Assembly (NCBI GenBank): GCA_910585615.1
Contig: CAJUFO010000009.1
Coordinates: 1-64,000 of the forward strand
DNA length: 64,000 nt
Direction: 5' to 3'
DNA from: an uncultured Acetatifactor sp.
GTDB taxonomy: Bacteria > Bacillota > Clostridia > Lachnospirales > Lachnospiraceae
Shown: one piece after another, positions 42,755-51,418 of the stretch
Layout: every line of letters begins with the position of its first letter
Numbering within the stretch: the first letter of the stretch is position 1
The notes under the pieces: generated by a model
Seen by the model: the letters and a program-made list of their open reading frames with translations, nothing else
Database searches by the model: none
What the model was told of the DNA's origin: nothing
Program-made: the position numbers and the translations under genes

Positions 42755-44047
42755 TTATTCTCCAAAGAACGCCCTGAAAGCCTCCACCGCGTACTTCGTG
42801 TCCTTCACTCCCGCGGTCTCCACCGCCGAGTGCATGGCAAGCTGGGGCAGGCCGATGTCCACTGTGGACAGGGACACATGGGAGGTGGAGATATTCCCCA
42901 ATGTCCCGCCGCCGGGGATGTCCGAGCGGTTGGCATAGGCCTGGCAGGGCACCTTGGCCTTCTCGCAGATGCTCCGCATCCTGGCCGCCGACACGCCGTC
43001 CGTGGCATACCGCTGGCTTCCGTGGAATTTGATGACGAGCCCCCTGTTCAGGTAAGGCCGGTTGGTGGGATCCGCCTTCTCCGGGTGGTTGGGGTGCACC
43101 GCATGGGCATTGTCCGCGGATATCAGGAAGCTGTCCGCTATCAGGCGCAGGACGCCGCCCCTGTCAAGCCCCATGCCCTCCCCGATCCGCCACAGCGTAT
43201 CCTCCAGGAAGGTGGAATCCGCTCCCTGCTTGGTGCCGCTCCCCACCTCCTCGTTGTCGAATATGGCGCAGACATTTATGTAGTCCACCGGCGCGCTCTC
43301 CGCAAACCCCTTGGCGGAGGCGTACACGCACTGCAGATCGTCCAGCCTGGGGGAGAGCACGAACTCCCCTCCCTCCCCGAATATCCTGCCCCTGTCCCTG
43401 ACATAGAGGAACAGGTCGTGGCCCAGGATGTCCTCCTGCTTCGCGCCCACGGCCTTTGCCACGCGCCTCAGCAAGGGGCTGCTCTTTTTCCCGCTGCCGC
43501 ACTCCCCGTAGAGGGGGAGCATATCCGTCTGGGGATTATATTCCACCCCTTTGTTCATCTCGCGGTTCATATGGATCGCCACATTGGGGATCACGCACAG
43601 ATCCTTCTCGATGTTCACCAGCCTGGTCTCCATCCCCGCCTTTCCCCTTACGATCACCCGCCCCGCCACGGACAGGGGCCTGTCCAGCCATGTGGACAGA
43701 ATCATGCCGCCGTACTTTTCCGTGTTCAGCTTCAGATAGGCGGCCTCCACGGCCATCTCCGGGGACTCTTTCACCTTGAACGCAGGGGAATCCCCATGGG
43801 CTGCCGAGATGTGGAAGCCCTTCGGCGTGTCCGTCTGGGGCATGCGGAAAGCGATCAGGGAGGAATCGTTCCTGGTCACATAATATCCCTGCCCGGGTTC
43901 CGTCTCCCACTTCTCCGTCTCCTTCAGCTCCCAGAAGCCCAGTCCGGCGAATACCTCCTTCAGGTTCGCCACCGTCTGGAAAGCGGTAGGGCTCTTCTCG
44001 ATGAACTCCAGCAGTTCCTTCGCGCACTTTTGATATTCCTTCATCAT
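42755..44047 (-). CDS. M18 family aminopeptidase
   Basis: 430 aa zinc metallopeptidase of the aspartyl aminopeptidase family. Recognisable motifs: AAHGDSPAFKVKES, RLDDLQCVYA, FDNEEVGSGTKQGADS and SADNAHAVHPNHPEKAD, which hold the dinuclear zinc ligands and catalytic acid. It removes N-terminal residues from peptides in the cytoplasm. It is 12 bases after the DJ-1-like gene, so the two form an operon. The start may be either of two adjacent ATGs (44047 or 44044). Confidence 0.93.
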   Translation of the reverse strand: MMKEYQKCAKELLEFIEKSPTAFQTVANLKEVFAGLGFWELKETEKWETEPGQGYYVTRNDSSLIAFRMPQTDTPKGFHISAAHGDSPAFKVKESPEMAVEAAYLKLNTEKYGGMILSTWLDRPLSVAGRVIVRGKAGMETRLVNIEKDLCVIPNVAIHMNREMNKGVEYNPQTDMLPLYGECGSGKKSSPLLRRVAKAVGAKQEDILGHDLFLYVRDRGRIFGEGGEFVLSPRLDDLQCVYASAKGFAESAPVDYINVCAIFDNEEVGSGTKQGADSTFLEDTLWRIGEGMGLDRGGVLRLIADSFLISADNAHAVHPNHPEKADPTNRPYLNRGLVIKFHGSQRYATDGVSAARMRSICEKAKVPCQAYANRSDIPGGGTLGNISTSHVSLSTVDIGLPQLAMHSAVETAGVKDTKYAVEAFRAFFGE

Positions 44048-44059
44048 ATTCTCACCCGC

Positions 44060-44617
44060 TCACTCCGCCTTTCCGTATACGATATTCCCTGCCATCTCCC
44101 GGGCCTTCTCAGGGCCGCAGAAGATGCCTGCGATGGCCAGGGCGAAATCCATGGCCGTGCCCATGCCCCGTGAGGTGACCACATGATCCGAAATCTCCAC
44201 CGGGCCCTCCGTGACCTGGGCGCCCTCCAGATGGCTCTCAAAGCCGGGGTAACAGCAGGCCCTCCTGCCCTTCAGGATTCCCCTGTGCCCAAAGATGCTG
44301 GGGGCGGCGCAGATGGCCGCAATGTATTTCCCCGCGGCATGAAAAGCGTCCACCTGCTCCATGAGCCCCCCGTGGGCCTCCAGATGCTTCGTGCCGGGCA
44401 TGCCTCCCGGCAGCACCAGCATGTCATACTCCGAAAAATCCGCCTCCCCGTACATTTTGTCCATCCGGACAGGGATGCCGTGGGAGCCTGTGACCTCCTG
44501 CTGCTCCATCACCGACACCGTCTCCACCTCCAGCCCGCACCTGCGGCAGATGTCCACCACTGTCAGCGCCTCGATCTCCTCATAGCCTGTCCCGAAGAAA
44601 ACCGCTATCTTTTTCAT
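44060..44617 (-). CDS. DJ-1/PfpI family protein
   Basis: 185 aa. The nucleophilic Cys lies in AAICAAPSIF (near residue 99) and the oxyanion-side Glu in FGTGYEEIEAL. Members are deglycases, chaperones or proteases; which cannot be told. ATG at 44617 follows AGAGG by 10 bases. First gene of the M18 operon; a 104-bp repeat lies 33 bases upstream of the start codon. Confidence 0.9.
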   Translation of the reverse strand: MKKIAVFFGTGYEEIEALTVVDICRRCGLEVETVSVMEQQEVTGSHGIPVRMDKMYGEADFSEYDMLVLPGGMPGTKHLEAHGGLMEQVDAFHAAGKYIAAICAAPSIFGHRGILKGRRACCYPGFESHLEGAQVTEGPVEISDHVVTSRGMGTAMDFALAIAGIFCGPEKAREMAGNIVYGKAE

Positions 44618-44650
44618 TTCCGTCAACCTCTCTTCCATAAGATTATTTAT

Positions 44651-44754
44651 TTATACTGCTTAACGCTTTCACTTGCCATGAAACCAGACTGCATAACGCT
44701 GACTGGTTCAATCGCATGATTACATTAGGCAGCATTCAGCGTTATGCAGTATAA
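44651..44754 (+). repeat. 104-bp MITE-like element, copy 2
   Basis: Begins TTATACTGCTTAACG and ends CGTTATGCAGTATAA. It differs from copy 1 at three sites near the left end and is identical in the rest. It lies in the divergent space between the DJ-1 and CYTH genes. Confidence 0.85.
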
Positions 44755-44932
44755 ATTATTTATTTTCAGTATACACATTGTTGTCAAATATTTCAATTAG
44801 CGCTTTAGAATTTTTCGAAAATGTGTTATGATTAAGTTACAGTTCCGTCGATTTACGGGCAAAATGATTCTCTGCCGCCATAGACGCCAGGCTGTGCCCG
44901 ATTCGGAAAATGACAGAGAGAAAGGAAAGACT

Positions 44933-45427
44933 ATGGAAATAGAGCGCAAATTCACCATCAAGGAATTGCCCGCCGATCTGGAAAGCTACCCCTTCCGCCA
45001 TATCGAGCAGGCTTATTTGAATGCGTCGCCCGTGGTGCGGGTCCGCAAGGAGGACGACGAGTACTACCTGACCTACAAGGGAAGCGGCATGATGGCCAGG
45101 GAGGAGAGCAATCTGCCCCTGAACAGGGAAGCCTATTACCATCTGCGCGGCAAGGCGGACGGCAAGATCATCTCCAAGAAACGGTACCTGATCCCCCTGC
45201 CCAACCCGGGCTTCCGAGGGCGGCCCGGCATCCCCTGTCCGCCTTCGGACTATTCCCTTACCATTGAGCTGGACATCTTCGACCCGCCCTTCGCGCCCCT
45301 GGTCATGGCCGAGGTGGAGTTCGGAAGCAGGGAGGCCGCCGAATCCTTCCTGCCCCCGGCCTGGTTCGACGAGGACGTCACCTACCGCCAGGAATACCAC
45401 AATTCCTATATGGCGCTGCAGTCATAG
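44933..45427 (+). CDS. CYTH-domain protein
   Basis: 164 aa. The CYTH signature is at the start (MEIERKFTIK, then VRVRKEDDEYYLTYKGSG) with E-x-E-x-K and the later LTIELDIF and MAEVEF acidic motifs, all of which bind triphosphate and metal. Bacterial members are inorganic tripolyphosphatases or adenylate-cyclase-like enzymes. GGAAAG lies 7 bases before the ATG at 44933. The Uma2 gene follows 43 bases later. Confidence 0.9.
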   Translation: MEIERKFTIKELPADLESYPFRHIEQAYLNASPVVRVRKEDDEYYLTYKGSGMMAREESNLPLNREAYYHLRGKADGKIISKKRYLIPLPNPGFRGRPGIPCPPSDYSLTIELDIFDPPFAPLVMAEVEFGSREAAESFLPPAWFDEDVTYRQEYHNSYMALQS

Positions 45428-45470
45428 GGCGCAGGCAGCAGTGAATTCTGAAAGGAGAAAGGAGAGCCAG

Positions 45471-46013
45471 GTGGCATTTGCACACGAAAGGATCTATACG
45501 ATAGACGATATCTACGCCCTGCCGGAGGGACAGAGGGCAGAACTGATCGACGGCCATCTGTACATGATGGCCCCGCCGAATTTCAGGCACCAGAAATTAG
45601 TCATGGAGCTGTCCGCTGTCATCCACCGGTATATAAAAAATCACGGTGGAGACTGTGAAGTCCTCCCTGCTCCATTCGCCGTCTTCCTAAATGAAGATGA
45701 CCGAAACTATGTCGAACCCGACATTTCAGTGATATGCGATAAAGACAAGCTGAATGACAAAGGATGCAACGGAGCTCCCGATTGGATTATTGAAATCGTA
45801 TCACCCTCAACCCAGCAGATGGATTACGGCATCAAACTCTTTAAATATCGCACTGCGGGCGTTCGGGAATACTGGATCATAAACCCAACCACACGCATCG
45901 TCAATGTATATGACTTTGAGAATGAAAAAGCCACTTGTCAGTACCGTTTTGATGATGAAATTCCCGTTTGCATTTATGGGAATCTCAACATCCATATTTC
46001 CAGCCTCTTATAA
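45471..46013 (+). CDS. Uma2 family endonuclease-like protein
   Basis: 180 aa. PD-(D/E)XK-type Uma2/DUF820 domain: FLNEDDRNYVEPDISVICDK (D and D of the core), APDWIIEIVSPST with E and K-adjacent KLFKYRTAGVREYWIINP. The family is widespread and of unclear role, perhaps nuclease. The GTG start at 45471 has AAAGGAGA nearby; the paralog at 60146 starts with ATG at the equivalent place. Confidence 0.88.
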   Translation: MAFAHERIYTIDDIYALPEGQRAELIDGHLYMMAPPNFRHQKLVMELSAVIHRYIKNHGGDCEVLPAPFAVFLNEDDRNYVEPDISVICDKDKLNDKGCNGAPDWIIEIVSPSTQQMDYGIKLFKYRTAGVREYWIINPTTRIVNVYDFENEKATCQYRFDDEIPVCIYGNLNIHISSLL

Positions 46014-46056
46014 AAAAGCAAGCCGCCCTGCTCCTTGGCCGGAAGGGCGGCTTTCC
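46011..46056. terminator. bidirectional terminator
   Basis: Stem AGCCGCCCT/AGGGCGGCT (46021-46029 and 46044-46052) with a T-run on each side, serving Uma2 (+) and tRNA-Leu (-). Confidence 0.8.
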
Positions 46057-46064
46057 TCGTCTCC

Positions 46065-46146
46065 TGCGGATAACAGGACTTGAACCTGCACGTCGGGGGA
46101 CACCAGAACCTAAATCTGGCGCGTCTGCCAATTCCGCCATATCCGC
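46065..46146 (-). tRNA. tRNA-Leu (TAG)
   Basis: 82-nt class II tRNA. Acceptor GCGGATA/TATCCGC; anticodon loop TTTAGGT with TAG; long variable arm; T-loop GGTTCAAG. CCA is not encoded. Confidence 0.92.
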
Positions 46147-46321
46147 ATAGCGCTGCCGCAGGCCGAAATCCTGCAGCAACTATATCGATTATACATACTA
46201 TCCGGGCCTCTTGTCAAGCCGCCGCCTGCATCTCATGAGATTTTTTTGCGGCAGTTTTTCCGCCGGATTTTTCGATTGCCCATAAGCCCTGAGAAAGCTG
46301 CGCTCTCCCCCATGGCTTTTG

Positions 46322-47734
46322 CTACTTTGATGCCTCTGGAACATCCTCTCCGGGATGCTTTTCCCCGATATGCCGGATGATCCGTTTATTGATCCGCACC
46401 AGGAAAAAGGTGCTCAGGCCTAAGCTCACCAGCTCGGCGATGGGGAAGGCCCACCATATCAGGTTCACGTTCCCGCTTAAGGAGAACAGCCACGCCACCG
46501 GCAGCAGCACGCAAAGCTGCCTTGCGATGGAGACGCACATGCTGTACACACCGTTCCCCAGGGCCTGGAACACGCTGCCCACCACGATACAGTACCCGGC
46601 AAAGACAAAGCTTAAGCAAATCGTCCGAAGGGCCGGAATCCCTATCACCAGAAGGTCTGCGGAGGCCGCATCCGCATCGAACATGCCGATCAGCTGCCCT
46701 GGGAACAGCTCCATGACGGCCAGCCCCAGCAGCATGATGCACACTGCATAGGTGATGCTGCTCTTCATGGCCTTCACCACCCGCTCCCGCTTCCCCGCGC
46801 CGAGATTATAGGCGATGATGGGCACCAGCCCATTGTTCAGGCCGAACACAGGCATGAAGATGAAGCTCTGGAGCTTGAAATAGATACCGAATACCGTCTG
46901 GGCCACCCCGTAGGCCTCCAGAATCAGGTTCATGCCATAGGTCATCACAGAGCCGATGGCCTGCATGACGATGGAGGGGACGCCCACCTTATAGATATTC
47001 CCGATCAGGCCCATATCGGGCTTAAATCCGTGAAAGGATATGTGCAGCTCCTTATTGTATTTCAGATTGAACACGATGGCCAGCACCGCTGCCACCATCT
47101 GCCCGATGACCGTCGCCGCCGCTGCCCCTGCCACGCCCATGGCCGGGAAGCCCAGCAGGCCGAATATCAGAATCGGATCCAGGATCAGGTTCGTGACGGC
47201 TCCCGCCCCCTGAGTAATCATGGCATAAATCGTCTTGCCCGTGGACTGGAGCAGCCGCTCGAAAGCCATCTGCATGAAGATGCCGACGCTGGCCGTGCAG
47301 CAGATGGTCAGGTATACCGTCCCGTAGTCCCGCACCTCCTGAATGGATGTCTGGCTGGCGAAAAAGGGGCGGCTCACGAAGATGCCGATCAGGGCGAACG
47401 CCAGGAAGCTCACGAATTCGATGAAGACGCCATTGACGGCAATCCGGTTGGCTTTCTCGAGCTCCCCCTCCCCCAGCGTCCTGGACAGGAAGGAGTTGAT
47501 GCCCACCGCAGTGCCCACGCCCACGGCGATCATCAGGCTCTGGATGGGAAAGGCCAGCGACACTGCCCGCAGGGCGTATTCATTGACCCGGGACACGAAG
47601 ATGCTGTCCACGATGTTGTAGAGCGCCTGCACCAGCATGGAGATCATCATGGGCAGGGACATGGACAGCAGGAGCCTGTTCACGGGCATGACGCCCATCT
47701 TGTTCTCTGTCTGTACATTCTGTTCTTTCTGCAT
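46322..47734 (-). CDS. MATE family efflux transporter
   Basis: 470 aa with about 12 membrane helices in two homologous halves. MATE features: PMMISMLVQALYNIVDSIFVSR near the N-terminus, LGEGELEKANRIAVNG and GFPAMGVAGAAAATVIGQM, then a second half from about residue 240. It exports organic cations or drugs in exchange for Na+ or H+. The start at 47734 follows AGAGGA by 7 bases. Upstream is a divergent tRNA cluster. Confidence 0.94.
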   Translation of the reverse strand: MQKEQNVQTENKMGVMPVNRLLLSMSLPMMISMLVQALYNIVDSIFVSRVNEYALRAVSLAFPIQSLMIAVGVGTAVGINSFLSRTLGEGELEKANRIAVNGVFIEFVSFLAFALIGIFVSRPFFASQTSIQEVRDYGTVYLTICCTASVGIFMQMAFERLLQSTGKTIYAMITQGAGAVTNLILDPILIFGLLGFPAMGVAGAAAATVIGQMVAAVLAIVFNLKYNKELHISFHGFKPDMGLIGNIYKVGVPSIVMQAIGSVMTYGMNLILEAYGVAQTVFGIYFKLQSFIFMPVFGLNNGLVPIIAYNLGAGKRERVVKAMKSSITYAVCIMLLGLAVMELFPGQLIGMFDADAASADLLVIGIPALRTICLSFVFAGYCIVVGSVFQALGNGVYSMCVSIARQLCVLLPVAWLFSLSGNVNLIWWAFPIAELVSLGLSTFFLVRINKRIIRHIGEKHPGEDVPEASK

Positions 47735-47950
47735 AGGTATATCCTCTCTTTCCTCTGGAATGGCATTTGGCACGGCAAACGGTTCCCCGTAAAATTCTGT
47801 GGGATGAAATGTAAACTGCAAAATGAGTCTGACAGCTATTATACCCCTCCGCACCGCGGTTTTCAAGCACAACTTTCCCTTTCCGGAGCTTTGCCGGGAA
47901 TCTGCAGAAAAAATCGCCGAAAAAAATTTGACGAGTATGAGATAAAACTG

Positions 47951-47979
47951 TTGACAAACGAAAGAATATACGTTAAAAT
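47951..47979 (+). promoter_or_regulatory. promoter of tRNA cluster
   Basis: Consensus TTGACA (47951-47956), 17-base spacer, TAAAAT (47974-47979), 34 bases before tRNA-Arg. Confidence 0.85.
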
Positions 47980-48012
47980 ATGGTTCGTTGGTTTGATTAT
48001 GGCAGCCGACAT

Positions 48013-48086
<74 letters not shown>

Positions 48087-48137
48087 TTGGGGACGTTTGC
48101 CGTCTGTCAGTACGGGCGAGGGTTCCATGAAGGATAT

Positions 48138-48212
48138 GGTGGGTATAGCGCAGTTGGTTAGCGCGCCAGATTGTGGCTCTGGAGGCCAAGGGTTCGAATC
48201 CCTTTATCCACC
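48138..48212 (+). tRNA. tRNA-His (GTG)
   Basis: 75-nt tRNA counting the encoded extra G at -1 (48138) typical of tRNA-His. Acceptor GTGGGTA/TATCCAC, anticodon loop TTGTGGC with GTG. Confidence 0.93.
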
Positions 48213-48296
48213 CTTTTACAGCAGGATATCGTTCACCGCAAGCGGGCTTTGGCTTTTTCGCAGATGTATCGCGGCGGCGCGCTTGGTGTCAAATCT

Positions 48297-48368
48297 AGGG
48301 CTATCGCCAAGCGGTAAGGCACAGCACTTTGACTGCTGCAGACGCTGGTTCGAATCCAGCTAGCCCTG
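48297..48368 (+). tRNA. tRNA-Gln (TTG)
   Basis: 72-nt tRNA, acceptor AGGGCTA/TAGCCCT, anticodon loop CTTTGAC with TTG, T-loop GGTTCGAATCC. Confidence 0.93.
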
Positions 48369-48399
48369 TTGGAGGGGATATCCCCTTTTTTATGAATAT

Positions 48400-48472
48400 G
48401 GGACATTAGCTCAGGTGGTAGAGCACTTGACTTTTAATCAAGTTGTCTGGGGTTCGAATCCCCAATGTCTCA
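48400..48472 (+). tRNA. tRNA-Lys (TTT)
   Basis: 73-nt tRNA, acceptor GGGACAT/ATGTCTC (one G-U), anticodon loop CTTTTAA with TTT. Last of the cluster, followed by a terminator and a prophage remnant. Confidence 0.94.
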
Positions 48473-48483
48473 CGAAAAAATCC

Positions 48484-48519
48484 AATCCCCGGAGGGCCGA
48501 GTCCCCCGGGGATTTTTCT
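48484..48519 (+). terminator. terminator of tRNA cluster
   Basis: AATCCCCGG/CCGGGGATT stem (48484-48513) followed by TTTTTCTTT. Confidence 0.85.
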
Positions 48520-48723
48520 TTGCGATATGCCTGGAAGCCGCATGAAGTCGGCCTTTTCAGCCTTTTATCCATGTAATGAAATGTGATTTACAGTTGATGG
48601 TTGTAAATGTCCTTTTATGTCTCGCGGCACAAAATGAAGCATTCTGAAGAGAAGATGTCTCATTTTTGTCTCACTTTATACATTGACTATGATTTGAATC
48701 TTGTCATGACAGATTGGCCTGAA

Positions 48724-49737
48724 TCAGTTGTAAAATGCGGCCTGGATGCTGTTGTATCCGGCGATGCCGTCCTCCTTCAGGCTCAACCTGCGCTGTAGGG
48801 CCTGCGTGTCCTTCCGGGCAGTCTTGCCGAACAGTCCATCTACCGCCTGGCTACGCGCCAGAATCTCATTGCAGCGCTGCTGCCACCATTCCACCAGATG
48901 ACCTTTGGAGCCCACCACATAGTTTCCCTGGGAGAGCTTTGCCCTAAGGGCAATCTGGCTGCGGACATGCTGTGTCCTGGGCCCGTCCAGGCCGTCCTCC
49001 GAGAGGGGATTCCCGTCTGCGTCCCGGTATCCGTCCGCATTTGCCGCCGCCTGGAAGCCCTGGATGTTCAGGTTGCGCTTCTGTGGTCTGTGGATCGGAA
49101 CTGTGCTCTCGGCGAAATCCGTGTAGAAGCGGTTCATGTCAACGCGCCCTGCCACCCCCGGAATCCTGCCGGAAACGGTATACTGCCAGATGTCCACTGC
49201 CCGGGTCTCGCTATCCAGAAGCGAGGATGTGTATCTGGCATACCAGACATACATCTGGCCGAGCTGCGCAGCAATCCGCTCCAAGTCAAAATAATTGCGC
49301 ATGTAATCCTGGTTGGTATAGATTACAGGGATATATCCGCCATCCCGGACTTTCTCCAGGAACGCTATGGCCATGTCCGTGGCCGATTCCCGGGTAATGG
49401 CCACGCCGTTCTTCCGGGCATAGTTCACACTGTCGTACTCGAAATCAAATGCCACCGGGCATCTCTCCCAGTACTTCGCCGCTTGGGCCATTGCGTATCC
49501 GGCCTCCGCCGCGGCCATGTCCACAGTATACGCATATGAGAACCAATACAGCAGCACATCCACTCCCAGGTTGTAACAAGCCTGTGCATTAGGCACATAG
49601 CGCTGATCGACATTGTTCTTTCCGTACCCGGCCCGGATGCCTATGCGTTTGCATCCTGCATTCCGCATGCGCTTGACGTCCACCACGCCTTGGTGGACAG
49701 ATATGTCCGGCCCCTCAAATAATGCCTTATTCTCCAT
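48724..49737 (-). CDS. GH25 lysozyme, prophage endolysin
   Basis: 337 aa. GH25 catalytic domain: PDISVHQGVVDVKRMR and the acid-base motif VAFDFEYDSVNYA (residues about 95-107), with IPVIYTNQDYM and AVDIWQYTVSG. The C-terminal third (about 215-337) looks like a peptidoglycan-binding domain (SQAVDGLFGKTARKDTQALQ). Typical phage lysin without a signal peptide. The second ATG (49737) is used because AAGGAGG is 6 bases before it. It overlaps the end of the holin fragment. Confidence 0.9.
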   Translation of the reverse strand: MENKALFEGPDISVHQGVVDVKRMRNAGCKRIGIRAGYGKNNVDQRYVPNAQACYNLGVDVLLYWFSYAYTVDMAAAEAGYAMAQAAKYWERCPVAFDFEYDSVNYARKNGVAITRESATDMAIAFLEKVRDGGYIPVIYTNQDYMRNYFDLERIAAQLGQMYVWYARYTSSLLDSETRAVDIWQYTVSGRIPGVAGRVDMNRFYTDFAESTVPIHRPQKRNLNIQGFQAAANADGYRDADGNPLSEDGLDGPRTQHVRSQIALRAKLSQGNYVVGSKGHLVEWWQQRCNEILARSQAVDGLFGKTARKDTQALQRRLSLKEDGIAGYNSIQAAFYN

Positions 49738-49897
49738 CTCCATCCTCCTTTGCCACCACGTCAGCCTTCTCCTCCACTGCCCGGTTTTTATTCTTTACCA
49801 GCGGCAGGAGGAACGGCGGCATCTTGACTCCTATATCCACTATATGCTCCAGGATGCTGATTATTTCATTGACAACAAGCCACACCGCTACTATATT
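49727..49897 (-). pseudogene. holin fragment
   Basis: Open frame from 49897 to a TAA at 49727-49729, reading NEIISILEHIVDIGVK then PPFLLPLVKNKN, a match to the C-terminal half of clostridial phage holins (TcdE/UtxA type, family memory). No start codon or membrane N-terminus; a TAA precedes it. The stop overlaps the endolysin start. The N-terminal part was lost in the deletion that shortened the prophage. Confidence 0.6.
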
Positions 49898-50021
49898 TTA
49901 TTGCTCCAAGTTCATCTGTTATGACGGCATGTGTATCAAGGCTGTCCAAGGTGTTCACATTGCTCCCTAACGCTCTGATGAAGCCCCTATTCCCGGAAAA
50001 GTACAAATCCGCTGCCGCCAT
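49869..50021 (-). CDS. short phage-region ORF with strong ribosome site
   Basis: 50 aa, begins MAADLYFSGNRGFIRALGSN. AAGGAGG lies 9 bases before the ATG and the end of the HNH fragment lies just upstream. It may be the 5' part of a phage structural gene whose frame was fused to the holin remnant. No family recognised. Confidence 0.4.
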
Positions 50022-50027
50022 GTCCGC

Positions 50028-50264
50028 CTACCTCCTTCTCTTATCTGGTACTACACCCCCTACGCGCGAGTCACTCACTATTTTTGAGGCCACCCCTACG
50101 ATCTCCTGGGTGAGCGGCTTCCTGTGGTGCACGATGTATCCCGGCCTGTCGCGGCATTCCTCGCACAGGCCGCCGTCCGCCAGGATTCTGTCCTTTATGT
50201 ATGCGTCCCTGCACCTCAGCCACCGCCTTGACCTGTAGAATGCTTTCGCCCACTCTTGTGCCAT
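50028..50264 (-). pseudogene. phage HNH endonuclease, truncated
   Basis: 78 aa. The first 60 residues follow phage HNH endonucleases that sit beside the terminase: EWAKAFYRSRRWLRCRDAYI, a CxxC (GLCEEC) and the HH of the HNH motif (YIVHHRKPLTQEI). The second zinc cysteine pair and the N-H part are missing; after about residue 54 the sequence is unrelated (GVASKIVSDSRVGG). Ribosome site GGAGG lies 9 bases before the ATG at 50264. It probably is not an active nuclease. Confidence 0.65.
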
Positions 50265-50475
50265 CCCGGTCTCCCTCCATCCCTGCTGCCGCAGATATCC
50301 TCCCACGCAAAAGGACACGGCTGCTGCCGTGCCCCATATAGCGGAAGGAGCAGGCCGTTCGCGCCTACCCCTGATTCTTTTTTGTAATGCTTCTTCTGCG
50401 CTTCCGGCCTTTCCCGGTTCCCCCTACAACGGCCTGCGTCACCGGATATCCGCTCCGATAATCATTTCCATCGCC

Positions 50476-51063
50476 TCATCCTTCAGCGGAGACGCCCGCC
50501 GCTACAGACGATGCATCCACCACCGCCGGCCCGTCTCCGGGGGCCTCCGCGTTCTCTGCGGCCTCCCTGGGGTCGGGGTATTGCTTTTCCTCCTCGTCCC
50601 CCCAGAGGGATTTGTGCTTCTCGCGCTTCTGGCGGCGCACCATGGCCCCTACGCTCTTGGCTGTCTGGTACATCTCCTCGCTGTATTCCATCAGCTTCTT
50701 CTCGTCAGATGCGGGCACGATATCGCCGCGCATGATGCGCCGGGCCACCTCCATGACCTTCGCCATGTCCTCGGCGTACTCCTCCGAGGCATCCGCCTGC
50801 TGGTCAGCCACCGCGGCGTTCCAGTAGGCGCAGTAGGTCTCCGTCAGCCTGCTGAGATACTCCTGGTACTCATCCTGCTTTTCATCCAGGGCCTCCAGGG
50901 TCAGCTCCAGCGTGGCCGCCTCGGTGGCGCACTGCTCCTTTTCCTCCGGCCGGATCTCCATCCGCCTGCGGAGGTTCTGAAGCTGCTTCGATATGCTGCT
51001 CTTCTCCTTCTGATATGCCCTGATCTGCTCCCTGTAGATTTCCTGCGCTTCCCCTATCTTCAT
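50476..51063 (-). CDS. phage-type hypothetical coiled-coil protein
   Basis: 195 aa. Residues 1-75 form a coiled coil (YREQIRAYQKEKSSISKQLQ), then a helical acidic region (EEYAEDMAKVMEVARRIMRG) and an acidic Pro/Ala tail. It lies just before the HNH gene in the same direction and resembles proteins found near the replication or packaging genes of clostridial prophages. Function unknown. AGGGGG lies 5 bases before the ATG. Confidence 0.7.
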   Translation of the reverse strand: MKIGEAQEIYREQIRAYQKEKSSISKQLQNLRRRMEIRPEEKEQCATEAATLELTLEALDEKQDEYQEYLSRLTETYCAYWNAAVADQQADASEEYAEDMAKVMEVARRIMRGDIVPASDEKKLMEYSEEMYQTAKSVGAMVRRQKREKHKSLWGDEEEKQYPDPREAAENAEAPGDGPAVVDASSVAAGVSAEG

Positions 51064-51418
51064 AACGCCCCCTGCCTTTCCGGATAATGCCGCCGTGCTG
51101 CCCGCCCTGGCCGCCTGCCTTTACACCTATATCGTCCCGCCGTCTACCGAATGCCTTTTATTCTGCGAAATTCTACTTATTCCATGGAATGACTTATATT
51201 CCATTATATCGTCCCATTCCCCCGAAAAAGTAAGGCTTCCGCCCGCCGAAGCCCCCGCCTGGTACACCGGTGCTTGAATTCCCGAGTAATCAGTGCTTGA
51301 TGTCCGCGCCAGAACAAGGCAGAGGAAGGAGGCGATGCGGGGCATCGCCCCCTGGCGGCAACGCAGTACCGGGGTGGGCAGCCAGGGCTGATTGCTCAAG
51401 GATTCATGCATCGGGGTA
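51064..51418. other. intergenic region at the prophage edge
   Basis: 355 bases between the phage coiled-coil gene and the GNAT gene. It holds a terminator and a GC-rich palindromic segment (GATGCGGGGCATC at 51331-51343). No convincing gene. Confidence 0.5.
51224..51254 (-). terminator. intrinsic terminator after GNAT gene
   Basis: GGCTTCGGCGGGCGGAAGCC hairpin (51234-51253) followed on the minus strand by TTACTTTTT. Confidence 0.7.

Noticed and set aside
48481..48723. Possible att site after tRNA-Lys
   Set aside because: I could not find a second copy of the tRNA-Lys 3' end near the right edge of the remnant by eye.
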